The notes under the pieces: generated by a model
What the model was told of the DNA's origin: nothing
Database searches by the model: none
Seen by the model: the letters and a program-made list of their open reading frames with translations, nothing else
NCBI GenBank assembly: GCA_903907995.1
Contig: CAIVQH010000008.1
Span: forward strand, 71,220-120,037
Origin: an uncultured Verrucomicrobiota bacterium
GTDB taxonomy: Bacteria; Verrucomicrobiota; Verrucomicrobiia; Limisphaerales; UBA9464
Reading direction: 5' to 3'
DNA length: 48,818 bases
Shown: piece after piece, positions 32,904 to 42,700 of the stretch
Layout: every line of letters starts with the position of its first letter
Position numbering within the stretch: position 1 is the stretch's first letter
Made by a program: the position numbers and the translations under genes

Positions 32904-34529
32904 CTACCCCTGGCCCGGCAGTGGCTGGTGGTGCTGCCGCTGGTGGGCGGCGGCCACGAAGCCCCGGAAGAGCGGATGCGGCTTGTTGGGCTTGCTCAGG
33001 AACTCGGGATGGAACTGCGACGCGATGAAGAACGGATGCGCGGGCAGCTCGATGATCTCGACGAGCTGGTTGTCCGGGGTGGTGCCGCTGATCACGAAGC
33101 CCGCCGCCGCGAACTGCGCCCGGTATTCGTTGTTGAACTCGTAGCGGTGGCGGTGGCGCTCGCTGATGGTGGCCACGCCATAGAGTTTCTGTGCGAGCGT
33201 GCCCGGCACGAGCAGGCATTCCTGCGCGCCCAGCCGCATGGAGCCGCCCTTGCGCTTCACGTGGCGCTGGGTCTCCTGCAGATGGATCACGGGATACGGC
33301 GTCAGGGTGTCAAACTCCGTGGAGTGCGCGCCGGCCAGCCCGAGGACGTTGCGGGCAAACTCGATGGTCGCGATCTGCATCCCGAGGCAGAGGCCGAGGT
33401 AGGGAATCCGGTTTTCCCGTGCGAACTGGGCGGCCTTGATCTTGCCCTCGATGCCGCGCGAACCGAAACCGCCGGGCACCACGATGCCGCCCAGCTCCTT
33501 CAGCAGCTTGCTGACGTCGCCCTTCTCCAGTTCTTCCGATTCGATCTGCTCGATCTGCACGCCGCAGTCGTTGGCGATGCCGCCGTGCTTCAGCGCCTCA
33601 TAGACGGATTTGTAGGCGTCCTGTAGCTCGATGTATTTGCCGACCACACCGATCCGGATACGGTGCTGCGGGGCCACCAGGCGGCGGATGATGTCCTGCC
33701 AGTGGCCCATGTCGGCGGGCGGCACGTCGAGCTGGAGCTGGCGGCACACGAGGTCGTCCGTGCGCTCGCGCTGAAGCATGAGCGGCACCTCGTAGATGGA
33801 GTGCTCGACATCCTTTTCCTCGATGACCGCCTCGTACGGCACATTGCAAAACAGGCTGAGCTTCTGCCGGATATCCTTGCCGAGCGGATACTCACAACGG
33901 CAGACGAGGATGTGCGGCGCGATGCCGATCTCGCGCAGCTTGGCCACGCCCTGCTGGCTCGGCTTGGTCTTCAGCTCGCCGGCGGCCTTGATGAACGGCA
34001 CGTAGGTGACGTGAAGGAAGCAGACATTGTGCGTGCCCACTTCGAGGGCGAATTCGCGGATGGCCTCCAAAAACGGCAGCCCCTCAATGTCGCCGACGGT
34101 ACCGCCGATCTCGGTGATGATGACATCCGCCTTGGTATCCTCCGCGAGCAACGTGATGCGCCGCTGAATCTCGTCGGTGATGTGCGGGATCACCTGCACC
34201 GTCTTGCCGAGGTAAACGCCGTCCCGCTCGTTATCGAGGACCTGCTGATAGACCTGGCCGCTGGTGGTGGCGTTCTTGCGGCTGAGCTTCGTGCTCGTGA
34301 ACCGCTCATAGTGCCCCAGGTCGAGGTCGGTCTCCGCACCGTCATCAAGCACATAGACCTCGCCGTGCTGGTACGGGCTCATGGTTCCCGGGTCCACGTT
34401 GAGGTACGGGTCGAACTTCTGGAGCGTGACCTTGAGGCCGCGGTTTTCCAGCAGGGTACCGAGCGAGGCCGCGGTGAGCCCCTTGCCCAGGGAACTCACG
34501 ACACCGCCGGTCACGAAAATATACTTCAT
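32904..34529 (-). CDS. pyrG: CTP synthase
   Basis: A 541-residue enzyme that converts UTP to CTP with ATP and glutamine. The N-terminal synthase domain shows [16 protein letters not shown] and [20 protein letters not shown]. The glutamine amidotransferase domain has [11 protein letters not shown], the nucleophile Cys in GLCLGMQ (about residue 380), and FHPEF near the end. Length is standard. ATG 34529 is chosen because the conserved MKYIFVTGG starts there; the frame runs on to 34589. It follows kdsB by 113 bp. That leader holds an inverted repeat next to the start. The link with kdsB makes sense, since KdsB uses CTP. Confidence 0.97.
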   Translation of the reverse strand: MKYIFVTGGVVSSLGKGLTAASLGTLLENRGLKVTLQKFDPYLNVDPGTMSPYQHGEVYVLDDGAETDLDLGHYERFTSTKLSRKNATTSGQVYQQVLDNERDGVYLGKTVQVIPHITDEIQRRITLLAEDTKADVIITEIGGTVGDIEGLPFLEAIREFALEVGTHNVCFLHVTYVPFIKAAGELKTKPSQQGVAKLREIGIAPHILVCRCEYPLGKDIRQKLSLFCNVPYEAVIEEKDVEHSIYEVPLMLQRERTDDLVCRQLQLDVPPADMGHWQDIIRRLVAPQHRIRIGVVGKYIELQDAYKSVYEALKHGGIANDCGVQIEQIESEELEKGDVSKLLKELGGIVVPGGFGSRGIEGKIKAAQFARENRIPYLGLCLGMQIATIEFARNVLGLAGAHSTEFDTLTPYPVIHLQETQRHVKRKGGSMRLGAQECLLVPGTLAQKLYGVATISERHRHRYEFNNEYRAQFAAAGFVISGTTPDNQLVEIIELPAHPFFIASQFHPEFLSKPNKPHPLFRGFVAAAHQRQHHQPLPGQG

Positions 34530-34544
34530 GGACTTGCATGCTTC

Positions 34545-34590
34545 CTTGGGTGGCCGGCAGGGGGCGAGAAGAAAGTTCAAGCCACCCAAG
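34545..34590 (-). promoter_or_regulatory. Hairpin in the pyrG leader
   Basis: A perfect 10-bp inverted repeat (CTTGGGTGGC with GCCACCCAAG) closes a 26-base loop. On the transcript its 3' arm runs into AAGGAAG, the nearest Shine-Dalgarno-like sequence, 15-20 bases before the ATG. A second pairing, CCCAGACATG with TCTTGGG, uses the same 5' arm and would exclude the first. This could be a ribosome-access switch for pyrG. No reiterative-G leader of the Gram-positive pyrG type is seen. Confidence 0.45.
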
Positions 34591-34642
34591 ACATGTCTGG
34601 GTTTGGCCTTGACCGGCAGGAAACGGACCGACCTGACAGGAT

Positions 34643-35386
34643 TCAGCTCTGGGCCGCCAACAGCGCCTCCACCCGGGCCACATCCGCCGGCACATCCACG
34701 CCCACGCTGTCGTGGTGGACCCGTGCCACCGTGATGATGATCCCGTTTTCCAGGGCCCGGAGCTGTTCCAGCTTTTCGGCGGCTTCCAGCGGCGAGACCG
34801 GGAAGGTCACCAAGCGAAGCAGCGTTTCCCGGCGGTAACCGTAGATGCCAAGGTGTTTCAGAAAGGGGAAGGCGGCGAGCTGTTCAGCCGCAGGCTTGGC
34901 GGCCAGATCGCGCAGGTACGGGATGGTGCGGCGCGAGAAATAGAGGGCGCGACCATTCGCCGCCACCACGGCCTTTACCACGTTGGGATTGTCATATTCG
35001 GCCAGGTCACGGATCGGCGTGGCCGCCGTGGACATTTCGCTGCCGGCCAGGCCGGCGGCCACGGCATCGATCACGGCGGGGTCCATCAGGGGCTCGTCCC
35101 CCTGGATGTTCACATAGCCCTCCGCCGAAACCCGTGAGGCGACCTCCGCGATCCGGTCAGTCCCGCTGGGATGATCGTCCCGGGTCATTTCCACCCGGCA
35201 GAACTTCGCCGCCACCTCCGCGATGCGCGCATCATCCGTGGCCACGATCACATCCGCCAACGAACGGGCGAGCCGGCAGCGCTCGACCACATGCTGGATG
35301 AGTGGTTTGCCGGCAATGAGATGCAGCGGCTTGCCGGGAAACCGGGTCGAGGCAAAGCGGGCGGGAATGACACCGATGAGATTCAC
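34643..35386 (-). CDS. kdsB: 3-deoxy-manno-octulosonate cytidylyltransferase (CMP-Kdo synthetase)
   Basis: A 247-residue enzyme that activates Kdo with CTP for lipid A-core synthesis, so the organism makes Kdo-containing LPS. It shows [18 protein letters not shown] (the CTP-binding loop), [18 protein letters not shown] and the substrate-binding [10 protein letters not shown] segment. Length is standard. The start is taken at GTG 35386, giving [10 protein letters not shown]. The frame continues to 35437, with a Cys-rich stretch that is not conserved in the family. It is the first gene of a run with pyrG and is divergent from the small membrane protein at 35479. Confidence 0.94.
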   Translation of the reverse strand: MNLIGVIPARFASTRFPGKPLHLIAGKPLIQHVVERCRLARSLADVIVATDDARIAEVAAKFCRVEMTRDDHPSGTDRIAEVASRVSAEGYVNIQGDEPLMDPAVIDAVAAGLAGSEMSTAATPIRDLAEYDNPNVVKAVVAANGRALYFSRRTIPYLRDLAAKPAAEQLAAFPFLKHLGIYGYRRETLLRLVTFPVSPLEAAEKLEQLRALENGIIITVARVHHDSVGVDVPADVARVEALLAAQS

Positions 35387-35478
35387 AGCGCCGACTCTGC
35401 GGCGGGTCTCCACACAAAAAAAGCAGGTTTCTGCCACCGGACTGTAACGAAAGCCCGTCGTGATGCGTCAGGAGCGAC

Positions 35479-35865
35479 GTGATTGTTGAAGAACGCAACA
35501 AGGCGGCGGTTTTCATCTCCGTCTCGCTCGCCGGAATGGTTGCGCTGTTTCTGGTGCGCGAGCCGCTGGAACGTCGGGAGGTGGACTCCGCTTGGATACT
35601 GCTGGCGGGGATGGTGCTGTTGCTCCTCTACGCCTTTGGCTGCTCGTGCCTGGCAAAGTCCAAGGGACACAGCAGCGCCATTGTACTGACCGCCGTGTTC
35701 GGCCTGTTGCCGCCCCTGATCATTCTGTTGCTCCTGCCGGACGTGAACCGGCACCTCAGCAAACCCCGCCGCCCTCGCCGACCGAGCCCAACCAAGACGG
35801 CTCATCCGGGCCATGCCGTGCCCCAGCGGACGGGCGAAGAAAAACCGGTCACGGCCCGGTACTGA
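35479..35865 (+). CDS. Small membrane protein
   Basis: A 128-residue protein with about three TM helices (about 10-26, 38-58 and 67-88) and a Pro/Arg-rich cytoplasmic tail (PRRPRRPSPTKTAHPG). It starts at GTG 35479, which is preceded by GGAG at a 4-base distance. No family recognised. It is divergent from kdsB and converges with the lpoB-like gene, with only 32 bp between the stops and no visible terminator. Confidence 0.68.
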   Translation: MIVEERNKAAVFISVSLAGMVALFLVREPLERREVDSAWILLAGMVLLLLYAFGCSCLAKSKGHSSAIVLTAVFGLLPPLIILLLLPDVNRHLSKPRRPRRPSPTKTAHPGHAVPQRTGEEKPVTARY

Positions 35866-35897
35866 AACGCAGCCGCGTCGTGGCGGATCAGGCGGAA

Positions 35898-36506
35898 TTA
35901 CCAACCTGCCCCGGAGCGCGTGCCGGCCTTGGTGATCGTCTTCTCATCCTCCCAGATCGCCAGACCGTCGCGGATGCTGGTGAGGGTGAGCTGAAAGACG
36001 TAGGTCTTCTGCCGCTTGTTGCCCGCCCGGTCCATGTCCTCGATGACCTTGCCGGTGAGCGTGTAGTCCGGATTCAGCACACCCGGCCCCTTGCCGGTGA
36101 ACTGCTGCTCCTTCGCGAGATCCTGGCCGATCTTCGATTCGGCGTCGCCGCCGAAGGTCGTGGTCGTGGCCACCCGGCCCGTATTGAGGAGGTCGATGCG
36201 GATCTTCTTCGTGAGGAGGTCAGGATCCCATTGCTGCGAGGTGCTGTTGATGACCCGCTCAATCTTCAGCACGGCGATCCCGTTGGGGCCGGTGCCCGAA
36301 AGCTTCCCGGCATCGATGAACTTGCTCCGCAGCGAAGTGATCATCGCCTCGGCGGCCTGGTTGAGGTCCTGCTGGTTGATCTTGTCGAGCGTGACCAGCG
36401 TCTTGGTGCCGGCGGGATCGACGTACTTGGCCTCGTCACTGGCACAGCCGGCCGCGAGGGCAATGATGATCCCGGCAAGGGAAAAGGGGAGGATTTGGCG
36501 CTTCAT
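35898..36506 (-). CDS. LpoB-family penicillin-binding protein activator lipoprotein
   Basis: A 202-residue outer-membrane lipoprotein (lipobox LAAGC, Cys21). It matches the LpoB family (PF13036): a conserved region beginning with AAEAMITSLRSKFIDAGKL, VLKIERVINSTSQQWDPDLL, and the C-terminal LTLTSIRDGLAIWEDEKTI, usual for this family. E. coli LpoB activates the peptidoglycan synthase PBP1b; distant members are less well studied. It is the last gene of a cluster whose first three are a PEGA protein, a COG3014-type protein and YcfL. The E. coli ycfL-lpoB pair has the same order. Confidence 0.87.
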   Translation of the reverse strand: MKRQILPFSLAGIIIALAAGCASDEAKYVDPAGTKTLVTLDKINQQDLNQAAEAMITSLRSKFIDAGKLSGTGPNGIAVLKIERVINSTSQQWDPDLLTKKIRIDLLNTGRVATTTTFGGDAESKIGQDLAKEQQFTGKGPGVLNPDYTLTGKVIEDMDRAGNKRQKTYVFQLTLTSIRDGLAIWEDEKTITKAGTRSGAGW

Positions 36507-36528
36507 GTGGTGGAAAAAACAGTGGGGG

Positions 36529-36951
36529 TCAGTCCGTCGAAATCAGTTTCAGACGGAAATCCTTGGCCAGCTCGTTGGGAGCTGTGGCGGTGATGAAAAT
36601 GTCCTCGTTGCCCTCGATCTGCCGTTGCACGAAGACCGCAGCCGGGCCGGCGAGTTCCATCCCCTGGGCGTCAAACCACTCGAACTTGTAGCTGAAACGG
36701 TGCCGGCTGGAGGTGTGGTTCAGCAGTTCCACCTGGATGGTGAGCAGCCCGGCGGGGCCGACCCGTTCATTGACGCCGCGAATGTCCACCCGCCGGTTTA
36801 GATCGGCGTCCCGGATGACCCGCTTCTCGGGGATCAGGCTGCGCTGGCCGGCCGGCTGCGCGGGCTCGGTGGTGTTGACGGGCGTCTGGCAGCCGGCCAC
36901 GAGGATCGCGGCCGCTCCCAACGTGATAAAAATTGAAGGACGGGTGCTCAT
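36529..36951 (-). CDS. YcfL-family (DUF1425) lipoprotein
   Basis: A 140-residue lipoprotein (lipobox LVAGC, Cys21). The mature part matches DUF1425/YcfL: VDIRGVNERVGPAGLLTIQV, ELLNHTSSRHRFSYKFEWFD, GMEL, and a C-terminal AKDFRLKLIS. In E. coli ycfL precedes lpoB and encodes a lipoprotein of unclear role. Here its ATG overlaps the stop of the COG3014-type gene (ATGA), and the lpoB-like gene starts 22 bp downstream, so all three are translationally linked. Confidence 0.86.
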   Translation of the reverse strand: MSTRPSIFITLGAAAILVAGCQTPVNTTEPAQPAGQRSLIPEKRVIRDADLNRRVDIRGVNERVGPAGLLTIQVELLNHTSSRHRFSYKFEWFDAQGMELAGPAAVFVQRQIEGNEDIFITATAPNELAKDFRLKLISTD

Positions 36952-38378
36952 TTCAGCCTGGTGGTCTGCACGATCAGCGGCGCGCCCGGATGGACCGAGC
37001 GGACCCAGATCAGATTCACGGAATCCGGTTCCACGCTGAGACTACTACGCTGTCCGTTGGGTAAGCTCAAATCAATCTTCCGGTCCGCCGGCGTGGGAAA
37101 GGAGCAGAACTGGTATTCCTTCGGCAGGGTCGTCCAGGTGCGCGTGTCGGCAATGTTGACCACGGCCTGCATGACGCCGGTGACGACCTTGGCGAGCAGG
37201 CCACCGAGGGGGGTCTGATCGGAGGCGGCCTTGTTGACCGCGTAAGCTCCCACCGCCTTCATCGTGGTGGAAAGCAGGGTCTTCGTGATGATCGAGGGCA
37301 GCTCGTTCTTAAAATCCTGGCCCACCACGCTGTCCATGCTGGAAAGTGTGACCGTGGTGCTCGCCCCTAATGCGGTGGTCGCCGTCAGCCCGGAAACGTA
37401 ACTGCCTTCCAGCTCCAACGTGGGAAACGCCGCGCCGACATAGGGCACATTCCCGTCCCCGATGAAAAACAACGGCAGATCAATGCGGAACTGGTTGCGC
37501 CAGGGGGCGGAACCGGTTTCGAACACGACATAGGTCATGGCCGGAGCCGGCTGCCCCCACACCACTTTTTCGGCATTGCCAAGGTCGCGACGGATGTAGG
37601 GATTGTCACCGGAAAGACCCAGCACGCGCTCAAAGGATTTCCGGGCGCGCTCCTTGTCGCTGGCGTCGGCCGCGAGGTGCATGAAATAGATGCCGTCGAG
37701 ATAGACGGGGAACGGGTTCACATAGTCGGCGTAGGCCTTGAGCGTGTCCAGTTGCTTGAAGTGCGAATCCAAGGCTCCGGAAACCTGGGGATCTTGCCGG
37801 GCCCGCTCCACGCTCTGCGCCGCCGCCTGTCCGTTTTGCTCCTCTTTGGCTTGCTGGATGTCGTCCTGGGCCTTCTCGATGCGCTTCCAGTTGTTGGCGA
37901 CGGCATCCTGCTGCCGCTGGTAGGCGCGGATCAGTTCCGGACGGGCCTTATCGGTCTGGCCGAGCGCAATGTAATCGAGCGCCTTGTAGGTGTTCAGCAG
38001 CACCCGGTCGTAATCCCGCCCCTCGTACGGCAGGTTGGCCTGGTTCGAAAGCAAGGCGCCGGTCTCATTGCCCAGTTTCACCTTCGCCCGGGCATCGTAC
38101 TGCTCAATTTTATCCTCCGCCGCCTGGAAGGCCTTGAGACTGTCCGCAAACTTCGCGGTGGCATGGAGCGCATAGCCCTGTTCCAGCCTCCAGATGACCG
38201 TGTCCTTGTTGTCCCGGTTGCTCTCGGCCGTCTTGGTGAACTCGGCCGCGGCCGCCTCGGCGTTGCCCGCCTTCCACGGTGCCGCGCCCGTGTTCTTCTC
38301 GTTATAGGTGCGGCAGCCTGCTCCGAAGAGCAGGACAGCCACACAGGCAAGAATCTGGACTGGTCTGGATATCAGCAT
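36948..38378 (-). CDS. COG3014-type lipoprotein with TPR-like N-terminal region
   Basis: A 476-residue lipoprotein (lipobox FGAGC, Cys22). Residues about 30-250 are helical repeats of TPR type (AAAEFTKTAESNRDNKDTVI, LKAFQAAEDKIEQYDARAKV, YKALDYIALGQTDKARPELI). The C-terminal half is beta-rich with a Thr/Ser-rich section, VVNIADTRTWTTLPKEYQFC and WVRSVHPGAPLIVQT. This matches the COG3014 family, which in several proteobacteria is also found next to ycfL and lpoB. The role is unknown, but the linkage suggests cell-wall synthesis. ATG 38378 is chosen for the lipoprotein signal. The frame is open from 38432. Confidence 0.82.
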   Translation of the reverse strand: MLISRPVQILACVAVLLFGAGCRTYNEKNTGAAPWKAGNAEAAAAEFTKTAESNRDNKDTVIWRLEQGYALHATAKFADSLKAFQAAEDKIEQYDARAKVKLGNETGALLSNQANLPYEGRDYDRVLLNTYKALDYIALGQTDKARPELIRAYQRQQDAVANNWKRIEKAQDDIQQAKEEQNGQAAAQSVERARQDPQVSGALDSHFKQLDTLKAYADYVNPFPVYLDGIYFMHLAADASDKERARKSFERVLGLSGDNPYIRRDLGNAEKVVWGQPAPAMTYVVFETGSAPWRNQFRIDLPLFFIGDGNVPYVGAAFPTLELEGSYVSGLTATTALGASTTVTLSSMDSVVGQDFKNELPSIITKTLLSTTMKAVGAYAVNKAASDQTPLGGLLAKVVTGVMQAVVNIADTRTWTTLPKEYQFCSFPTPADRKIDLSLPNGQRSSLSVEPDSVNLIWVRSVHPGAPLIVQTTRLK

Positions 38379-38490
38379 GTCAGCACGGCAGGTTGCATCG
38401 GAAGCCAGACGGACCGGTCCGACAACCGCCACCGGCCCAATCCTAGCAGAAGGAAAGCGTTGCGCGACTTCATGAAAAGTGGGGCCGGCT

Positions 38491-39627
38491 TCAGGGCAGC
38501 CGCTTCAGCTGGCCGACGGCGGCTCCGTCAAAGAGCGCCTCGCCATCGAGCGCCGGGTCGGTCTGTGCACCGTCTTTGGAGTCCACCTTGAGGCCGCTCT
38601 GTCGCAGCAGCCGTTGAAATTCATCAAGGGCGTCCAGCTGCTTGGCCGTCAGCTTCTTCCCGGCTTCCAAACCGATGAGGAACTTCGCGCTGTCCTTCAG
38701 CCGGGTGTATCTCGGCTCGTCCATCTGCAGCAGCACCTCGATCCGGGACCCCGGCACTAGGTTCATCGAACCTTCGGTCGGCTGGAATCCCTCCCGGCTG
38801 AGACGGATTTTCTCGGTGTTGCGCGGGGTCATGAATTTTCCCGGGGCGAATCCGAGCATCGCCCCGTTCACTTCGACCTTCACGTCCGTGACCAGCAAGG
38901 GGAGCGAATTGGTGCTGCGCAGCAGGATACGCCCATCCGGCCGGTACCGGAAATCAGGGACATTCACCCCCCCGCGCACTTCGCAGCTGATCATCACCTC
39001 CGCCAGGTTGGTCTTGGCGGGGTCAGGCGGGGGGACGGAACGCATCGGCGGCAAGAGGTACGCGATCCGGTCTCCGGCTTCGCCGAGCAGGCCCTTGATG
39101 AACTCTCCTGGGACGGCCGGCTTGCCAGGAGTGGCGTGGATGGGCCTCAGGATCTTGACCGTGTCACCCGCCAAAGAACCATTCCCGTACAAATCCAGCA
39201 GCAGGTAGCTGACGCGCAAGGCGTAGGTTTCGTCGGCGTCGTTGTTAATCTTCTTCGGCTCGACCCCGAAGCTGACCAGACTGGCCGTGAGGATCACGTC
39301 CGCGCCCAGGTCCCGGGCCAGCGCCTTGGCGGCGCTTTGGCTGCTGAGCCGCTTCTCCATTTCCTTGCCACCACCCATGCGGTTGACCACTTCGACCACG
39401 TTCGAAGGGGCGATGATCGCGAAGCCCTTGTCCTTCGCCCGGGAAGTGAGCAGGTCGGTCATCGCGTCCACTTTGTCCTCCAGCGCCTTGCCGGCATGGT
39501 TGTCCACGAAGATGGCCACCTTCGGCGGCGTGGAATCCGCCGCGAGAAGCCGCCCGCCCAGGCGCACCTGCGCCGAGAGCGCGGCGAAGCAGCAAAGGGC
39601 CAGGCTAAGAACGCGGGAACAATTCAC
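38491..39627 (-). CDS. Exported protein with CsgG/LpoB-like and PEGA domains
   Basis: A 378-residue exported protein. The N-terminal 45 residues contain a hydrophobic signal. Residues about 35-130 have the fold pattern of CsgG/TolB-N/LpoB-type domains: KVAIFVDNHAG, DLLTSRAKDKGFAIIAPSNV, ALARDLGADVILTASLVSFG. A PEGA domain follows (VKVEVNGAMLGFAPGKFMTP, REGFQPTEGSMNLVPG), and a helical C-terminus. The start is uncertain; GTG 39627 puts the signal at the N-terminus, and the frame is open to 39675. It is upstream of the COG3014-type gene by 113 bp, on the same strand, and shares a fold with LpoB, so it belongs to the same cluster. Function is unknown. Confidence 0.72.
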   Translation of the reverse strand: MNCSRVLSLALCCFAALSAQVRLGGRLLAADSTPPKVAIFVDNHAGKALEDKVDAMTDLLTSRAKDKGFAIIAPSNVVEVVNRMGGGKEMEKRLSSQSAAKALARDLGADVILTASLVSFGVEPKKINNDADETYALRVSYLLLDLYGNGSLAGDTVKILRPIHATPGKPAVPGEFIKGLLGEAGDRIAYLLPPMRSVPPPDPAKTNLAEVMISCEVRGGVNVPDFRYRPDGRILLRSTNSLPLLVTDVKVEVNGAMLGFAPGKFMTPRNTEKIRLSREGFQPTEGSMNLVPGSRIEVLLQMDEPRYTRLKDSAKFLIGLEAGKKLTAKQLDALDEFQRLLRQSGLKVDSKDGAQTDPALDGEALFDGAAVGQLKRLP

Positions 39628-39685
39628 AGGGAAACGGGGTTGCAGTTTGCAGGACGGGTGGGTTGCGAGCGCCAACAGGATGTGA

Positions 39686-39715
39686 GGGATAGAGGCCGGT
39701 CAAAGCACGTGTCAA
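39686..39715 (-). promoter_or_regulatory. Candidate promoter of the lipoprotein cluster
   Basis: On the minus strand TTGACA (39715-39710) is followed after 18 bases by TATCCC (39691-39686), about 60 bases before the GTG at 39627. The -35 is a perfect match and the -10 is poor. Confidence 0.33.
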
Positions 39716-39785
39716 CTGGTGAAGCTCACCCACTTGCCAGCCTCTGACACACGAACCGCCGTTCTGTTCGACGCACACCGCCCGG

Positions 39786-42700
39786 TCACTCCCACGCACA
39801 CAGGCTCTCCACATAGGCCGCCGAACCGTCGCGCAGCCAACCGTCGAGCTGGGCCTGATCCTTGAGCTGCTGGCCGCGCAGCCGGGGCACCACCACAAAC
39901 TGCGTGTTGATCTCCGGGAGGGCCGTCAGATCGCCCCACAGCTTTTCAAACTGTGCCACCGGGAAGACGTCTTCCTGGCCATGGCCCCAGCGCTTCTTCA
40001 CGTCCTTCACCGTGATGTAGGTGGGCAGCTTCGCGGCCAGCGCGCGGATGGCCGCCGTGATCTTTTCCTGATGCTCGGCGGCGGACGCGGTGCCGGCCAA
40101 CCGCACGTCGTCGCGGGTCAGGCCCATAGCAGTGAGCAGCTGGTCGAGGTCGATCCAGGTCGTCATCGAGTTGTAGTAACTCAGCCTAAATTCATCCTCC
40201 TCACGTGGCATGGCGAGGCCCTCGACCAGGCGGGGATGGCCATTCACGCGGGCAAGGCCACCGCCCCGGTCTGCCAGGCGGCGAGTGATCATCTCGAAGC
40301 TCAGGCAGGCACCACTTTCGATATGCTGGCCGAGCAAGTCGGCATCGGGACTGGCCCCGAGCGTGTCGATGTTATGGAGCATCAGCCAGCGGAGCTGCGG
40401 ACGTTCCGCGAGCAGCTGTGCGAGCACCCCATTGCGGAGCAGGTTGGGCAGCTCGTAGAAATGGCCGACCGGATGCAGGCACTGGAGCGGGATGTTGTCG
40501 GTATAGTCGCCCGTTTCCCCGGCGGTATGCGCCCAGTTCATGAGCGCCGCCCGCAGGCTCTCGCGGACCTTCTGCTGCTGCACGTCGAGCACCTGCTGGG
40601 GCATTTCCTCCCACTGGAAACGGAGGTCGCGCACCGTCGGAATCATCCGCAGGCCGACACTCTTGCCCGGCGAAAGGTGGAGTGGTCCCTCGTAGCCATA
40701 GTTCCCCATCCGCGCGAGAAACTCGGCGGTCGGCCGCTGTGTCAGGTAGCTCGTGGTAAACACGTGAGGAATGGTCGCCCCGAAAGCCCGGCTGGCCTGA
40801 CGTGACTTGGCCAGGTGCGTCTCGATGAAGGTACGATGGCGGCCGCCGAGCTTGGCGTACGGGTGCAGCGCCTTGCAGGTGCCCGCGCCGCCGGTCCAAC
40901 GGGAACCCGCCCCGGCGGCCAGCGTCACGATGGCCAACTCGCCGTTGCGCAGGGCGGCCTGGCCCCGGGCCACCACCTGGGCACGGATGACCGGCAAGGT
41001 GAAATCCGTCACGTCACCGGCCTTCACATCTTCGATCTGCGTGTCGGCGCGCAGCCGGTTTTGCGCGAGACCGATGCGGCCTTCCTTCAGGTCGGTGCGG
41101 ATCTGCTCATGCTGGGTCCGGTCAAAGCCGTTGTGCTCCAGCAGTTCCTGCAGGGTTGCGCCATCGGCCTTGCCCGATTTGCCGCGTGGCAGCAGCACGT
41201 CGAAGAGCGTCTGCACCATCCCACGCAGCTCAGGACGGGTGCGCGCGGCGGCACCGAACTTGTCCAGCTCGGTGCGGCGGGTTGCGGGCAGCTCCGCACG
41301 GTTCGTGCGGATGAGCCGCGGTAAAGTCAGCGCGTAGTAACCGGCGGGCATGAGCGCATCTTCACCGCTGAGCAGGTCCGCATAGGTGCCGCGCTCGTTG
41401 ATGGCGTAGTCGAAGACTACGGGGTCCATCGCGAAGGGCAGCGCGGCGCTCAGTTCGCGCTTGGTTTCCAGCATGATCTCCCGGAGACGATCCTGCGCCT
41501 CCAGCTTGCGGTGCGGTGCAAAAATAAAACCCATGCCGCCGCCCGACATGCCGCCGAGCATCCAGAAGCCCCAAAAATCCCCGCCGAACTCACGCTCGCA
41601 CTTGGCAATGAGCTGCTCGGTGAAATAGGTCGAGGCCCAGGGGATGATCGCCTGCAACGGCTGGCGGAAATTGCGCGTGGTGGCCGCACCGAGCGCCTTG
41701 ATATCGCCTTTTTTGAGCGCGGAGATAACCGCGTCCAACACACTGAGTGCATCCTGACGCCCCAGCCATTCGGCCTCGGAACGGAGCAGGTATTTCTCGG
41801 TCACCATCTCGAGGATGGGGCCGACGTTCTGAGCCATGCCGCCGTGTACCACGACGAGCGAATCCATCAGGGCTTGGCGGGCGGCCTCCGGAATCTCATC
41901 GCGGCTGAAAACGTGATGCACCGGCATGAGACGTCCGCGCGAAATGCCAAACTCGGGATCGCCCTCCGCCGACGGCACGCCGGTGATGAGCTTGATGCCC
42001 GGCCAGACGCCGCCGGAATCCTGCCAGCCGCCGCCGGAACCGCCGAGCCATTCTCCCAGCAGCGCGCGCGCGAGCACCAGCCGGCGGTCGGATTCGGAAA
42101 GCGGCCCCGTAAGTCCCGGCAACGAATCAGACACCTGGCCGGTTGCGGCCGCACCGGCTCCACCGCTGGTCTGCCCCGTGGCCCGCATGCACACACTGAT
42201 GAGCGAGCCAAGCAGGTTCGTGCTGACGGCCAGGCGCGAACCCTTGGGGATGTCGTTGACGCTGGAGACGATTTCCAGGCCGCGCCCCGGGCCGACGATG
42301 TTGGCCAGCAGTTCCGCGAGCGAATGTCCCGAGCCCTCGATCCCCGGCGGGATGATGCCGGAAGCGATGACGGCGGCCTTCAGCAGACCGAGATAGTCCT
42401 TCGCGAAATCAAACACGTCACTCAGCGCACTGAGATCGGCGGTCGCGCCCAGGTCCACCGAGGTGAGGCGCAGCACCGGTTCGTCGATCACCCGTAGCCA
42501 CGCGCTGACCGGCGGGCGCGGCGCGGCATCGCGGCCATGCACACCGAGATCGACGGAGATGTTGATGACCTTCGCGCCCTCAGGAAAATCCATGCCGAGG
42601 AAGAAGATGTCGGACCACGCCGAATGCGTGAGGTCCATGCGCACGGGCGTCTGCTCACGCAGGATTGGGAACGTGCCGTCCGCGCTGCGCTGCAACAGTT

